DNA of 52,061 bases from an uncultured Lactobacillus sp. (GCF_947367125.1 NZ_CANBCQ010000011.1:1-52061), one strand, 5' to 3'; positions 41,232-50,520 are shown, counted from the stretch's first letter. Numbers and translations are program-made. The notes: generated by a model not told the origin, from the sequence alone.

Positions 41232-41438
41232 ATGTCGATTTTTAGTAAATTCTTTCATCATTCAAAAGCAAAAAAGTCTGAGGTACGTAAATTAAACGGA
41301 AAAGTACAAATTACCCCCCCTGTAACGGGCTATGATAAGCATTTTGACAAAACGAGCTATTTTGTCAATTACACTGGCGTAGCAAACGAAAATAATCCTC
41401 GCTTGTCCGCACCGTATAAGCCAAGTAATTCTAATTAG
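41232..41438 (+). CDS. 68-residue protein with amphipathic basic N terminus
   Basis: ATG 41232, 7 bases after GAGGTG; the frame could be extended to GTG 41223 but that overlaps the site. The N terminus MSIFSKFFHHSKAKKSE resembles that of the MucBP protein and the two VirD4-like proteins; the rest is polar and probably disordered (YKPSNSN tail). Unknown function; it may be a membrane-associated adaptor. Confidence 0.6.
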   Translation: MSIFSKFFHHSKAKKSEVRKLNGKVQITPPVTGYDKHFDKTSYFVNYTGVANENNPRLSAPYKPSNSN

Positions 41439-41474
41439 CTAGAGCAGGACTAGACGCAGAAAGGAACTTAGTAA

Positions 41475-41687
41475 ATGGCGTCTCGTCGCACCCTAGATTT
41501 AAAGGTCGAATTTGAAAACTACAAAAGTGAAATTTATACCATGCTGATTGCACTTGGTTGTACGCAAAAACAAGCAATTGCTTATATTGCCGACAATGAG
41601 GGAACCATCCGTAGCTGGCTTGATCCAAAGAGAGGTCGCATTATTAACGCTCAAATGGGAGCTAGATTATTGCTACGAAAGGCATAA
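41475..41687 (+). CDS. Small HTH-like basic protein
   Basis: 70 residues, AGAAAGGAACTTAGTAA before ATG 41475. IALGCTQKQAIAYIADNEGT (about 25-44) resembles a helix-turn-helix, followed by SWLDPKRGRII. It may bind DNA or act as a transfer-operon regulator. 36 bases after the previous gene, 5 before the next, so in one operon. Confidence 0.6.
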   Translation: MASRRTLDLKVEFENYKSEIYTMLIALGCTQKQAIAYIADNEGTIRSWLDPKRGRIINAQMGARLLLRKA

Positions 41688-41692
41688 CAATC

Positions 41693-41887
41693 ATGAATCA
41701 TCGTCATTTCAATTTTATCGGTCTAATTACTACTTTGATTGTGATCGCAATTATTGCAGGTATGTTATTTTACATTTATTCTTTAAGCAAATCTGAATCG
41801 GGTAATCCTTTGACTACTCCGATTCAGCAAGAAAATATTTTTGATAATCTTAAAGACATTGTATTTTCTAAATTCAACATTAAGTAG
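41693..41887 (+). CDS. Single-pass membrane protein, 64 residues
   Basis: ATG 41693; the ribosome binding site GAAAGG lies in the end of the previous gene. One membrane helix (FIGLITTLIVIAIIAGMLFY, about 8-27) and a soluble tail. Last of the small-gene set; a terminator follows. Confidence 0.65.
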   Translation: MNHRHFNFIGLITTLIVIAIIAGMLFYIYSLSKSESGNPLTTPIQQENIFDNLKDIVFSKFNIK

Positions 41888-41912
41888 AAAGTCCTTAGGG
41901 GCTTTTTTTATT
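41888..41912 (+). terminator. Terminator
   Basis: AAAGTCC and GGGCTTT (one G-T) with loop TTAG, then TTTT. It separates the small-gene operon from the coupling ATPase gene. Confidence 0.7.
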
Positions 41913-42002
41913 TTGCTTTTTTGATTTTTCGCTGAATCGAGCCAAGAACGTGCATTTTCTCTTTTCCACTTACAGTTAAAAGTACGGAAAGGAGAAAATT
42001 TT

Positions 42003-45000
42003 ATGATAAAAAAAATCCGAGAATGGATCGAAAGCTTAGTTTCTAATAAGGAAAAAGCAATATCTTTCCTAGATTCACTTGATTTAGACCAGGCGATTAT
42101 GACTCTTGAAAGCTTGCAAAAGTTCCTTTGGATCGTTCCCTGCGTAGTTTGGGGAATCCATGTAATTCTGTTGCTTGTCCCTGTCCTTAATACTCTGAAC
42201 TTTCAGTTTATTTTGTTATTGCTGTTTCTAGTATGCGTTTTAAATATTATGGCGTGTTTAATCATTAACCGCTATTTGTTTTATTTTTATTCCAGACAAC
42301 CAAAACTAGATCCAGTTGAAAAGATTAATACTCTTTGGTCAATCCAAAAGGTATCAGATTTACAAAGCTGTATAACTGAAGGGGCAATTGTTGGTCTGCC
42401 TGTTACCTTTACTATCCTGCCCTATTTAGAGTTTTTACGCTTGCATCCATCTATTGCAGGTTGGACTACGGCAATGACCGATCAATTAAGCGGTAATCCG
42501 CTTATTTTGCGTGTGTTTATCTTTACACTTCCTGTTATTGCAACTTTCTACTTTTTTGAAAGAGTTCGAAACCAGGAACGGCAACAAAAGAAAAACATTG
42601 ATGATTGGATGGGACGTTTCCAGTATCACAAACGAGAATTGCACTCTGTTTTGTCCAATCGTCCTAAAGAAACGCAAAAAATAGCTTCTCCAGAGCCTTA
42701 CTTAACTTTAGGTACTTCGATACTTAATGGTGATATTGTAGAACAAGCTCCTGTTAATCGACTGCAAAATGCCTGCTATTTTGGACCAGTTGGTGCAGGT
42801 AAAACCTCTACAATTTTTATTCCGCAGATCAAGCAGGATATTGATCACTATTTGCGTTTTATTCGAGATTATCCCAAGATTTCAAGAGATCCCGATTTTA
42901 TGAAGCGTAAAGGCAATGTTGCTACTCGCTATCTAAATGGTTTGATTGTCATTGAAACATCTAATGACCTTTGTGCTAGTGTCTATGATTTAGCAATTAA
43001 AATGGGCGTGCCAAAAGAAAAAATCACCTGGATTGATCCATCAAATCCAGAATCACCTGCCTTAAACCTATTGCGTGGGCCTGTAGACACGGTTGTAGAA
43101 ACCGTTACTAACATCATTGCAGGGGTTAAAGCTGATAACAACGATTTCTTCAAACAGTCGGAAAGATCACACTTAAAGAACTTTATCTTTTTGCTTAAAC
43201 TGTCTTGCGTAGTTGAAAACAAGATTGCCACTTTTACTGATTTAATGGCTCTATACAATGATATATACGTAGTTGTAGATCGGATGAAGGTATTGGATAA
43301 GTACGTTCAAGCATTAAAAACCAAGATGGATGACGCTAAAGCCGATTATGATGCTAATCCCGATAGCAAAGTTTATAAGACTCGTTATCAAGAAATCTTT
43401 GATAAGTACGAGATTGCGTATGGTACTAGTCAATGGTTCCACAACAATATTAAAGTTGCTACTTTTGGTCAAGGTGTCCTCAAACAAAAGTCAGGTCCAC
43501 ATGAAGGCGAAGTAATGTACATTGACGAACAAGCCGAAAATGTACAAGGTTTAAAAAACTCGCTAGACGACTTATCCAAGAACCAATACTTGCGTAGAGT
43601 ATTATTTAGAGATAGTGGCGACTTTAACTTTGACGATCAATTGCGTAATGGTGGGATTATCCTTTGCAACACCGCTAAAGCAGAGTTGCAAGATCAGTTG
43701 GCAGGACGTTTAGGTCAAATCTACCTAATGAGTTTCCAATCTGCTACTTTTAGACGAATGCCAAACCGTATGCCACTGTTTGCTTTGTATTGTGATGAGT
43801 TTCCAGATTTTATCTCAGAAGCCTTCAAATCATTTGTCAGTCAAGCTCGTAAGTATTCGGTAAGTACCACTATTTGTGCGCAGTCACCGAGTCAGTTATC
43901 ATACAGCTTTGGTCCTGACTTCTTTAACACGTTAATGACTACAATGCTGACACGTGGGACTTTCGGAGACTTAGGTGCTTCGGACGCTAAATTGTTGGAA
44001 CCGTTCTTTGGGGAACATTCCGAAGTAGAAGAATCCATCAATGAACAGCAAGTTGATCTGACTGCCGATCAAAACAGCAATCGAAAGATGATTTCTGCTC
44101 GCAGACAAACGGTACCAAATATTACTGCTGATGAAATTATGGCTTTGCCTAAATTTACGATTGCTTTGCGGCACCCTAATCCACAAGGCTCAGTGATGTT
44201 TGACCTAATTAAGACGCATTATCTTAAAGACGAAGACATTGCCAATGATCCAAATATCTTTGATATTCATAATTCTAGGGACTATGAAGCATTTGAAGAT
44301 ATGATGGCTCATGCCTACCATGGTAATGCCGACTTTGACAAGGTAGATCTAGAGATCATTGATGATATTAAGTCAGGTAAAATTGAATTTAGAGATACTG
44401 GTAAAGGCAAAAAGACTCATAAAACCGTAGGTGCCTCGGCAGATGATGATTTAAAAAATCTGCATCAGAAACATAAAGAAAACAGCCCTAAATCAAATAG
44501 TGAATCTGATAATAAATTTGTTTCAAATGATTCTGATACTCAAAACGAACAAGGGGTACCACAAATTTTTAGCGATTTTGATCCTGATGATAGTGGTCCT
44601 GACCTTAGTTTGGTACATCAAGGTGAATCGAATGCTGAAAAAAGATCTAAGTTTAGAGCTTTGGCTAGCGAAGCAGTAAACAAGACTCTAAATCATAGCG
44701 GACAGAATCGTCTTGATAATGGTGTAGAACAAGATGAACACTTACCTACTACCAAACCTGAGACTCAAAACAATGAATCTGCTGATGATAATACAGATTT
44801 TTATCAAGATATGATTGATAACATTTCTACGAATGATACGTTAGAAAAACCTAATGAAGAGGTGTCTGAAAAAGATATGATTTTTGAAAAAGACGGTAAT
44901 TTATACGAGACCAAAAAGGACCGTAGTCAATTGCACCAACAACAAGCAGGTTCTGAAGAAGCCCAAATGAAGGCTATCAGAAATCAAACCTTGCATGACT

Positions 45001-45410
45001 TAGAACGGAATATCAAAGACATTCAAACTGACTCTGCTTTAACTAATGCAGTCAAGCTTGATCGTTTGAAGAAGCTATATAACAAGAATTACGAGCAAAT
45101 TGTGACCATCTGGCCCAAAGATCATGATCGAATTCTAAATAGCATTAAGCATCAGATTTCTAAAATGAAAACACGAGTAGACTCCGCCCCTGCTCCAATT
45201 AATAAAGACGATAATTTAGATTCAATTATGAAAAAGAGCCGTGAAGCTGGCTCAAATCAAGCCTTAGCAGATGAATTGTCTAAAATGCTTGATGATTTTG
45301 AAGACCGACCAGTAACCGTTGATCCTGGGAAACTTAAAGATATTGCAGATGATGGATTTATCAATTCCAGTGACCCATTTAATCAACAGCATGGAATGGA
45401 TGATGAATAA
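42003..45410 (+). CDS. VirD4/TraG-family type IV coupling ATPase
   Basis: 1135 residues, GGAAAGGAGAAAATTTT before ATG 42003. Four membrane helices in two hairpins (about 39-60, 67-90, 124-146, 168-186), then a RecA-like ATPase: Walker A GPVGAGKTS (261-269), Walker B LFALYCDEFPD (592-602, D598, E599) and TICAQSPSQ (623-631). After about 760 the protein is a long acidic, disordered tail with a helical coil (about 970-1060). Coupling proteins bind the relaxase-DNA complex and pump DNA into the conjugation channel. The tail is much longer than in most members and may bind partners. It overlaps its degenerate paralogue (45410) by one base. The only copy here with an intact P-loop. Confidence 0.92.
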   Translation: MIKKIREWIESLVSNKEKAISFLDSLDLDQAIMTLESLQKFLWIVPCVVWGIHVILLLVPVLNTLNFQFILLLLFLVCVLNIMACLIINRYLFYFYSRQPKLDPVEKINTLWSIQKVSDLQSCITEGAIVGLPVTFTILPYLEFLRLHPSIAGWTTAMTDQLSGNPLILRVFIFTLPVIATFYFFERVRNQERQQKKNIDDWMGRFQYHKRELHSVLSNRPKETQKIASPEPYLTLGTSILNGDIVEQAPVNRLQNACYFGPVGAGKTSTIFIPQIKQDIDHYLRFIRDYPKISRDPDFMKRKGNVATRYLNGLIVIETSNDLCASVYDLAIKMGVPKEKITWIDPSNPESPALNLLRGPVDTVVETVTNIIAGVKADNNDFFKQSERSHLKNFIFLLKLSCVVENKIATFTDLMALYNDIYVVVDRMKVLDKYVQALKTKMDDAKADYDANPDSKVYKTRYQEIFDKYEIAYGTSQWFHNNIKVATFGQGVLKQKSGPHEGEVMYIDEQAENVQGLKNSLDDLSKNQYLRRVLFRDSGDFNFDDQLRNGGIILCNTAKAELQDQLAGRLGQIYLMSFQSATFRRMPNRMPLFALYCDEFPDFISEAFKSFVSQARKYSVSTTICAQSPSQLSYSFGPDFFNTLMTTMLTRGTFGDLGASDAKLLEPFFGEHSEVEESINEQQVDLTADQNSNRKMISARRQTVPNITADEIMALPKFTIALRHPNPQGSVMFDLIKTHYLKDEDIANDPNIFDIHNSRDYEAFEDMMAHAYHGNADFDKVDLEIIDDIKSGKIEFRDTGKGKKTHKTVGASADDDLKNLHQKHKENSPKSNSESDNKFVSNDSDTQNEQGVPQIFSDFDPDDSGPDLSLVHQGESNAEKRSKFRALASEAVNKTLNHSGQNRLDNGVEQDEHLPTTKPETQNNESADDNTDFYQDMIDNISTNDTLEKPNEEVSEKDMIFEKDGNLYETKKDRSQLHQQQAGSEEAQMKAIRNQTLHDLERNIKDIQTDSALTNAVKLDRLKKLYNKNYEQIVTIWPKDHDRILNSIKHQISKMKTRVDSAPAPINKDDNLDSIMKKSREAGSNQALADELSKMLDDFEDRPVTVDPGKLKDIADDGFINSSDPFNQQHGMDDE

Positions 45411-46726
45411 TGGCTAAATTAACTTTAAATGTCGAAGCCTTAGTTAGCCAAGATTTGACTAAACGTTTATTGTTTCAGCAGGCAATTTCTCAGAACAATT
45501 CTGCTTGTGTTCTTGCTTTAAATGATATTTATTTAGCCGAAGCAAAGAAATTATTGCAAGGCAAGGCCTTATTTGTGGATGATTATCCTAATGACTTCTT
45601 TTTAGATCACAAAATCCTAAATGATACTGCTAAACGTAATGCCTTAGCTAGGGCTTATATCGTGTCCTTCAATTCCATAAGAGAAGTTAAGTTGGCACCT
45701 GTCTTTATATCGGGGATGCTTCTTTTATTAGATCAAATTAGTTTAGCAAAAAAAGTAACTGTCTTTGATGTCCTTACGCAGTGGCAACAGAGTGATGATG
45801 AACAAATTCTGCATGAGATTAATCATATGAATGTAGAAGGACTTAATAAAACCCAAACCGATATTCTAATGGCGATTATTCAATCATTGGGCGTTGACCG
45901 TATGCAATCATTTAGAAGCTTACTCAAAAAGTTTTGGCGCATCCATGCTAAATATGCTACTGGCGGTAAGTTTCATTCTCCGACAGATTGGATTGGCAAA
46001 AATCAATTAGTTATTATTCCTGCTTCAAAAGCAGATGTTAATTCCTATGCAAGATTAGTCTTTAATTTTGCTTTAGAAAATCGTATGGTTACTCTAATTG
46101 ATTCTGATGTTCCTCAAAAGGCTTATTTGCCTTTTATAGCTGATTTAAAGTCAACTATGTATATTTCCTCTACAAAAGATTTAAGTGGCTTACAAGTCTC
46201 CAATTTGGCATATCAAGCTTCTAAACTTAATATGTCTATTCAGAGTTTTGATGCAGAACTATTTACAAATTGGCTAGGACGTTACTATCCTGCTTTAATT
46301 GGTGATTATTCTTTACGAGACTTTGAGCGAGTATTTGAAGAATTTAAGCTTGCAGGCTATCTTAATGCTTTTATCGGTGTGGAAGATAATACGTTAATAT
46401 TAACCAGAATTGATGAAAACAATCAGTTAGTTAAACAAAGATTCAGTCTTAAGCCGATTTTGGATCAATTAGAGAAAGCTGTATCTGCTAAAGTGACCAA
46501 GCAAGATGGTAGTCAAGACATCATGGCTCAGTTACAAAACGTTCTTAAGAATCAGAGTGATTTACAGACACTCATTCTTAACAAATTGCAAGAAATTGAA
46601 CAGGAATTTAATGCTCATAATCAGCAACAACTTACCCCTGCTAAATTACCTGATATTATGAGCGATAGTGAGGTTATTAATGATGAATTTGAAAAAGCTC
46701 TAGCAAGGCAACGAGAAAAAAATTAG
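45410..46726 (+). CDS. VirD4-like pseudo-ATPase paralogue (no P-loop)
   Basis: 438 residues, start ATG 45410 in the TAATG overlap with the coupling ATPase, so made in step with it. APVFISGMLLLLDQISLAKK then VTVFDVLTQW aligns with NFIFLLKLSCVVENKI then ATFTDLMALY of the ATPase. NQLVIIPASKADVNSYARLV follows the same position as GGIILCNTAKAELQDQ. The Walker A part is missing, and no Walker B is present. A C-terminal coiled coil follows (LQTLILNKLQEIEQEF). It looks like a fourth member of the family and may cap or regulate the hexamer. The alignment is by eye and weaker than for the copies at 3156 and 9687. Confidence 0.6.
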   Translation: MAKLTLNVEALVSQDLTKRLLFQQAISQNNSACVLALNDIYLAEAKKLLQGKALFVDDYPNDFFLDHKILNDTAKRNALARAYIVSFNSIREVKLAPVFISGMLLLLDQISLAKKVTVFDVLTQWQQSDDEQILHEINHMNVEGLNKTQTDILMAIIQSLGVDRMQSFRSLLKKFWRIHAKYATGGKFHSPTDWIGKNQLVIIPASKADVNSYARLVFNFALENRMVTLIDSDVPQKAYLPFIADLKSTMYISSTKDLSGLQVSNLAYQASKLNMSIQSFDAELFTNWLGRYYPALIGDYSLRDFERVFEEFKLAGYLNAFIGVEDNTLILTRIDENNQLVKQRFSLKPILDQLEKAVSAKVTKQDGSQDIMAQLQNVLKNQSDLQTLILNKLQEIEQEFNAHNQQQLTPAKLPDIMSDSEVINDEFEKALARQREKN

Positions 46727-46741
46727 CAAATAAAACAAAAA

Positions 46742-46867
46742 GTGTCTGAAAAAAACTCAGAAATTTAAAAATCCTACTAAATCTTGGTATTAATAAACCT
46801 TGATTTAATAGGATTTTTTTGAGTAAAAGTCCAAAATTAACTAAAAATGGACTTTTTTCCCAGACAC
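46742..46867. repeat. MITE-like element with two internal hairpins
   Basis: Outer ends GTGTCTG (46742-46748) and CAGACAC (46861-46867) are perfectly inverted. Inside, AAAAATCCTACTAAATC pairs with GATTTAATAGGATTTTT, and AAAAGTCC pairs with GGACTTTT. No coding frame. It resembles a non-autonomous element or IS remnant; it also can terminate the gene at 45410 and the converging HU-like gene. Confidence 0.6.
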
Positions 46868-46871
46868 CTCA

Positions 46872-47231
46872 TTATTTGATTTTCTTTTTTCGAGAAATAT
46901 GATGATTAAATTCCGTGCGTACTGTTCTTGATGGCTTAAATCTGATAGTCATACTGGGTTCTGCTTTTTCTTTTTTATTGTAATTTTCTAGTTTATGAGC
47001 AGGAGATACAACTTTTCGTGGAATAAAAGCTCCAAAGTTTCTAATTAGGATCTTGTCGCCTTGATAGACATGTTCATTGATATATTCAAACAACTGATCT
47101 AGCAATTGATTTAAATCTTGTTTACTAAATTTAGGATTTTGATTCGCTAACTCATCAATTAATGTCGTACGGTTAATCTGTTTATGAATAGTTGGATTAT
47201 TTCTATCAACAATTAGTTTACGTTGTGTCAT
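46872..47231 (-). CDS. HU/IHF-family DNA-binding protein, second copy
   Basis: 119 residues, AAAAGGAAG before ATG 47231. Residues about 21-113: NRTTLIDELANQNPKFSKQD helices, KILIRNFGAFIPRK turn and the arm around HKLENYNKKEK, then MTIRFKPSRTVRTEF. N terminus (about 20 residues) and C-terminal RKKKIK are extra. It differs from the copy at 27237, which may allow heterodimers. Single-gene unit between the inverted-repeat element and the gene at 47401. The leader 47232-47400 holds no gene. Confidence 0.85.
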   Translation of the reverse strand: MTQRKLIVDRNNPTIHKQINRTTLIDELANQNPKFSKQDLNQLLDQLFEYINEHVYQGDKILIRNFGAFIPRKVVSPAHKLENYNKKEKAEPSMTIRFKPSRTVRTEFNHHISRKKKIK

Positions 47232-47400
47232 AAAAAACTTCCTTTTCCAAAATTATTGAAACATGTTTGAAAGATCGGTGATTTTAGCATTTTAAAGTTA
47301 AAAATGTTAAAAAAATAATCAAACTGACTGGCATTACAATTATTGCAATAGAGAACAGCTTTTTGTGCCTAGACTTTACGAACTGGATTGGCTAATTTGC

Positions 47401-48489
47401 TTAATTGTCATCCGCAGGGATAATCGGAATGTATTTAAGCCACATTTGCATATACATTGGTGTATTGACTTCGGACGCACAGATTGGCTTTAAACTCTTG
47501 ACTAATTGTGCTAAGTCAAGATCATGATAGGCAAAGTGATATTTGTTTTTGATTAAATCAGTTGCCTTTGCTCCTTGGTCTAGCCATGCCTTAGGTGCAA
47601 TAGTTAATGTAGTACCGTCCGCAAAGATCAGAATGATAAATTGACTTTGACCAATAATTACTGATTGCAACAAATTGAGCGTTCTACGATTAAGTGGGAT
47701 ATATGTCTCACTATTGTCTTTAAGATCAAGCAATTTTAGAGTTTTGACTGTCATATTGTCCAAGTTTGCGTTCAGTTCTACTTTGAGTTTATTAGCTTGT
47801 TCAAGCCATTCAGTAGTTTCAAAAGTAGCCTGCAAATTTAAGAAGTCATTGGGTAGAGTTTTTCTTTCGTTTGTTTCGGGACTTTTTATTGTTTCTTGTC
47901 TTTTTTGTAGACGTGTTTCTGATGTGAAATTATGTTTCTGTTCGACACGATTAATTTTTGACTGTCTTTTTTCATCGTACCTATTCTGAGATATGAAGTT
48001 TTCGTTTTCAGATTGCTCTTTTTTCATAGGAGTCGATTTATTAGTTGGTCGTGGCTTGGCAACAGCCGTCTTTGGCTCCATAACGTTGTGATTGATTCGT
48101 GGACCTCTGTTATTAGGTGATTCTGTATGGGTAGAGTTCTTGGGAACTGGTGGAAGTGTCTCAAAATGACTTGTAGTTGGTAACTTCTGTTCGTTTTCAA
48201 TTCTTGGTGCTTTAGTATTAGGTCCCCAATCTTTGGAATCCCAACCTGCTTTGCTAAATTGTTCTTTTTCTGCTTGGGGCTTAGGCTGGTATCGTGGTTG
48301 CGTATTTTTTCTTTGCTCATTTTGTAATTTAGAAATAGTGCTTTGTGCATCTGCATTTTCTTCTGATTTAGGCACATAGTGAGTTAAGACATAATGAAAA
48401 TGATCGCTATTTGCCCGATAACTTCTCAGCAGTTTGTATAAATAACTGTTTTTATAAGCAGTTAATTTCTTAGATGTTACTAGACTCAT
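47401..48489 (-). CDS. Hypothetical protein with long disordered centre
   Basis: 362 residues, AAAAGGAAGAAATCAA before ATG 48489. Helical N terminus (about 1-35), a Pro/Asn/Lys/Glu-rich disordered middle (about 40-210) and a folded C-terminal domain (about 225-360) with beta and helix (SETYIPLNRRTLNLLQSVII, FIILIFADGTTLTIAP). No export signal. No family recognised. It diverges from the first actin-like gene, and the disordered middle suggests a scaffold or processing role near the transfer or partition apparatus. Confidence 0.65.
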   Translation of the reverse strand: MSLVTSKKLTAYKNSYLYKLLRSYRANSDHFHYVLTHYVPKSEENADAQSTISKLQNEQRKNTQPRYQPKPQAEKEQFSKAGWDSKDWGPNTKAPRIENEQKLPTTSHFETLPPVPKNSTHTESPNNRGPRINHNVMEPKTAVAKPRPTNKSTPMKKEQSENENFISQNRYDEKRQSKINRVEQKHNFTSETRLQKRQETIKSPETNERKTLPNDFLNLQATFETTEWLEQANKLKVELNANLDNMTVKTLKLLDLKDNSETYIPLNRRTLNLLQSVIIGQSQFIILIFADGTTLTIAPKAWLDQGAKATDLIKNKYHFAYHDLDLAQLVKSLKPICASEVNTPMYMQMWLKYIPIIPADDN

Positions 48490-48636
48490 TTGATTTCTTC
48501 CTTTTCCTTAAATTTTGAACTGAATTTAGTTTAGCAGGCTTTGGAGAGCATTTTTCCCCTACTCAAATAAAGCTAAAATTCAAGTCATTTTTTCTTATAA
48601 TTTTCTAAAATGGATAATTTAGAAAAGGAGTCGTTT

Positions 48637-49860
48637 ATGTCAGAAGTTTCTGAACAAATTGAATTTAACTTAGCCCATGATGGTGGTAACGGCTATATGA
48701 AGGACAGGCTTAATGGGCAAACTACTATTTTTCCTTCTGTATTAGCCCGTTTTTTGCCAGGAATGCAAAACAATATTATCAAGGCTAGCGATACTAAAGA
48801 AGTTCAAAATTTATTAAATAATTACCTTGACGATATGGATATTACTGTGCAAAGCAATGGAATTAATTCTAATGGTCGATACTTAGTCGGTAAAGCTGGA
48901 ATTAATAGTGGTGCTCCTCTTATGACCTTTAATGTGTCGAGCGTTGAGGGAAAAAGTACTTCGGATATTAGTATTATTTCCGCTCTCTCTTTAGTAGCTT
49001 ACAATGCAGTAAAAGTCTACTATGAGCAGTACAATAATTTGCCTGAAAATTTAAAAGTGGAAGTAGCTAAAATGGCAACCGATTTACCAATTGATGAGAC
49101 AAAAAATAGATCAATTAGGGAGTCTTACATTACTAGATTTACTGGTAATCAACATATCGTTGTAATTAATAACTTTGATAATCCCATTACCGTTAATATC
49201 ACCTTTAAAAAAGCTTTTTTGGAAGCAGAAGGTGTTGTTGGTGAACGTGGATTAATTATGTCGCCCACTAACGCAGGGATGTTAAGAGATGATGATGTTT
49301 TTCAGCCATTAATTGAAGACTATCAATTAGATAGTTTTGACGGACAGGATTTAATGGAAGCAGGCAATGCTATTGGTGTTGATATTGGTGACGGAACGGT
49401 AGATTTTTCAGCAATGAATGGCTTAGCTAGTTTACCTAATATGAACGATTCACTGAATACTGGAATTGGTAATATTGCCGAAGAAGCAATTAACGCTTTG
49501 CATCAGGCCTATCCAGCTATTAGACGATTGAATCGACAAAAATTTATGGAAATAGCTAACCGTGGCAATGATGAAGAAAGCAGAACTTATCATTCTTTTC
49601 TGGATCAGCAAATGATTGTTTTGAATCAACAAATCATCTCTAAAATTAGTACTTTGTACAGTCGATTAGACCAGCAAGTTGGTATGATTATTGTTAGTGG
49701 TGGCGGTGCTGTTGCGCTAAAGCCTACATTAAGTGCCAGTCTCAAAGAGACAATGAAGCAATTAGATAGTTTTAATAAAACTAAAATTTTTTGGGTAGGT
49801 CCTAAATATGCTCAAACTCTCAATTTAGATGGACTGGAAGCTAGAGTTTTGATAATGTAA
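48637..49860 (+). CDS. ParM/Alp-type plasmid partition actin
   Basis: 407 residues from ATG 48637, chosen for AAAAGGAGTCGTTT. Actin signatures: phosphate 1 DGGNGYMK (15-22), phosphate 2 DIGDGTVDF (249-257) and adenosine motif IVSGGGAVA (352-360). ParM-type actins form ATP-driven filaments that push sister plasmids apart. The small gene at 49872 follows 11 bases on and would be the ParR-like adaptor. A second, unlike actin gene lies on the opposite strand at 51030. No clear centromere repeats are seen in 48490-48636. Confidence 0.9.
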   Translation: MSEVSEQIEFNLAHDGGNGYMKDRLNGQTTIFPSVLARFLPGMQNNIIKASDTKEVQNLLNNYLDDMDITVQSNGINSNGRYLVGKAGINSGAPLMTFNVSSVEGKSTSDISIISALSLVAYNAVKVYYEQYNNLPENLKVEVAKMATDLPIDETKNRSIRESYITRFTGNQHIVVINNFDNPITVNITFKKAFLEAEGVVGERGLIMSPTNAGMLRDDDVFQPLIEDYQLDSFDGQDLMEAGNAIGVDIGDGTVDFSAMNGLASLPNMNDSLNTGIGNIAEEAINALHQAYPAIRRLNRQKFMEIANRGNDEESRTYHSFLDQQMIVLNQQIISKISTLYSRLDQQVGMIIVSGGGAVALKPTLSASLKETMKQLDSFNKTKIFWVGPKYAQTLNLDGLEARVLIM

Positions 49861-49871
49861 GGTGATTTTTG

Positions 49872-50291
49872 ATGGTAAATCAAAAACGAAATAAACGCTC
49901 ATCTTCAAAGCAACTACATATCTTGCTAAATGAGACTAAAGATCAGGATATTATCGATTTTCTAGCTAAACAAACAGTTTTTAATCATACTGCACTAACT
50001 AAACTAGCTTTGCGTAACTTAATTACTAGTTATGGTAATGTTGATTTAATGTCTCTTTTTAATAATTTGGGATCAAATTCAAGTAAGTCCACTTTAGAAA
50101 ATGCTTTAAGTGATGTTAAGTCAAAAAAACATACTAATAAAGAGCATCATTATAGTCCAAAGCAAAAAAATAATGAGGAAACAGGTAGAAAGCAAAAGAA
50201 GAAAAGTAATATTGGTTTCAATAAAAAGGCTAAACCTATTCCAATGGATCAATTAAAATTTTTAGATCCCGATAATCTTGACGATCTATAA
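49872..50291 (+). CDS. ParR-like adaptor candidate of the first actin
   Basis: 139 residues from ATG 49872 (AAGGTGATTTTTG). A folded N-terminal third (KQLHILLNETKDQDIIDFLA) of the size of ribbon-helix-helix ParR domains, a basic Lys/Asn-rich linker (about 75-115), and an acidic C-terminal peptide (KFLDPDNLDDL). ParR proteins bind the centromere with the N terminus and the actin filament with the C-terminal peptide; the same order is seen here. Sequence similarity to known ParR is not visible, so the role rests on position and layout. Confidence 0.7.
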   Translation: MVNQKRNKRSSSKQLHILLNETKDQDIIDFLAKQTVFNHTALTKLALRNLITSYGNVDLMSLFNNLGSNSSKSTLENALSDVKSKKHTNKEHHYSPKQKNNEETGRKQKKKSNIGFNKKAKPIPMDQLKFLDPDNLDDL

Positions 50292-50477
50292 TTTGGCTAT
50301 TGTCTTAATGAATGATGTCTTAAAAATATGATATTTATATAATTTTTATTTATCTGCTTTGAAGTGTAAAATCAAGGCTTGGCGAAGCAACACTATCTTT
50401 TTTATAGGCTTTTAGTATAGTGACTTTATAATATATACTTTTTCTACTTTATTTCTACTATCAAAATAAAAACATAT
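50292..50477. other. AT-rich region between the two partition cassettes
   Basis: No gene. Contains related runs (ACTATC, TATAGTG, TATAATATATAC, TCTACT) that could be partner-binding or centromere-like repeats, but no clean repeat unit was found. Confidence 0.35.
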
Positions 50478-50520
50478 AAAAAAGGAGTATCAGCGTCTGC
50501 TGATACTCCTTTTTTTTTTT
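50478..50520. terminator. Bidirectional terminator between partition cassettes
   Basis: AAAAAAGGAGTATCAGC and GCTGATACTCCTTTTTT form a perfect 17-base-pair stem with a 4-base loop and flanking A/T runs. Confidence 0.9.

Noticed and set aside
50300-50470. Centromere repeats between the two partition cassettes
   Set aside because: The region is AT-rich with loosely similar short runs, but no regular repeat unit could be defined.
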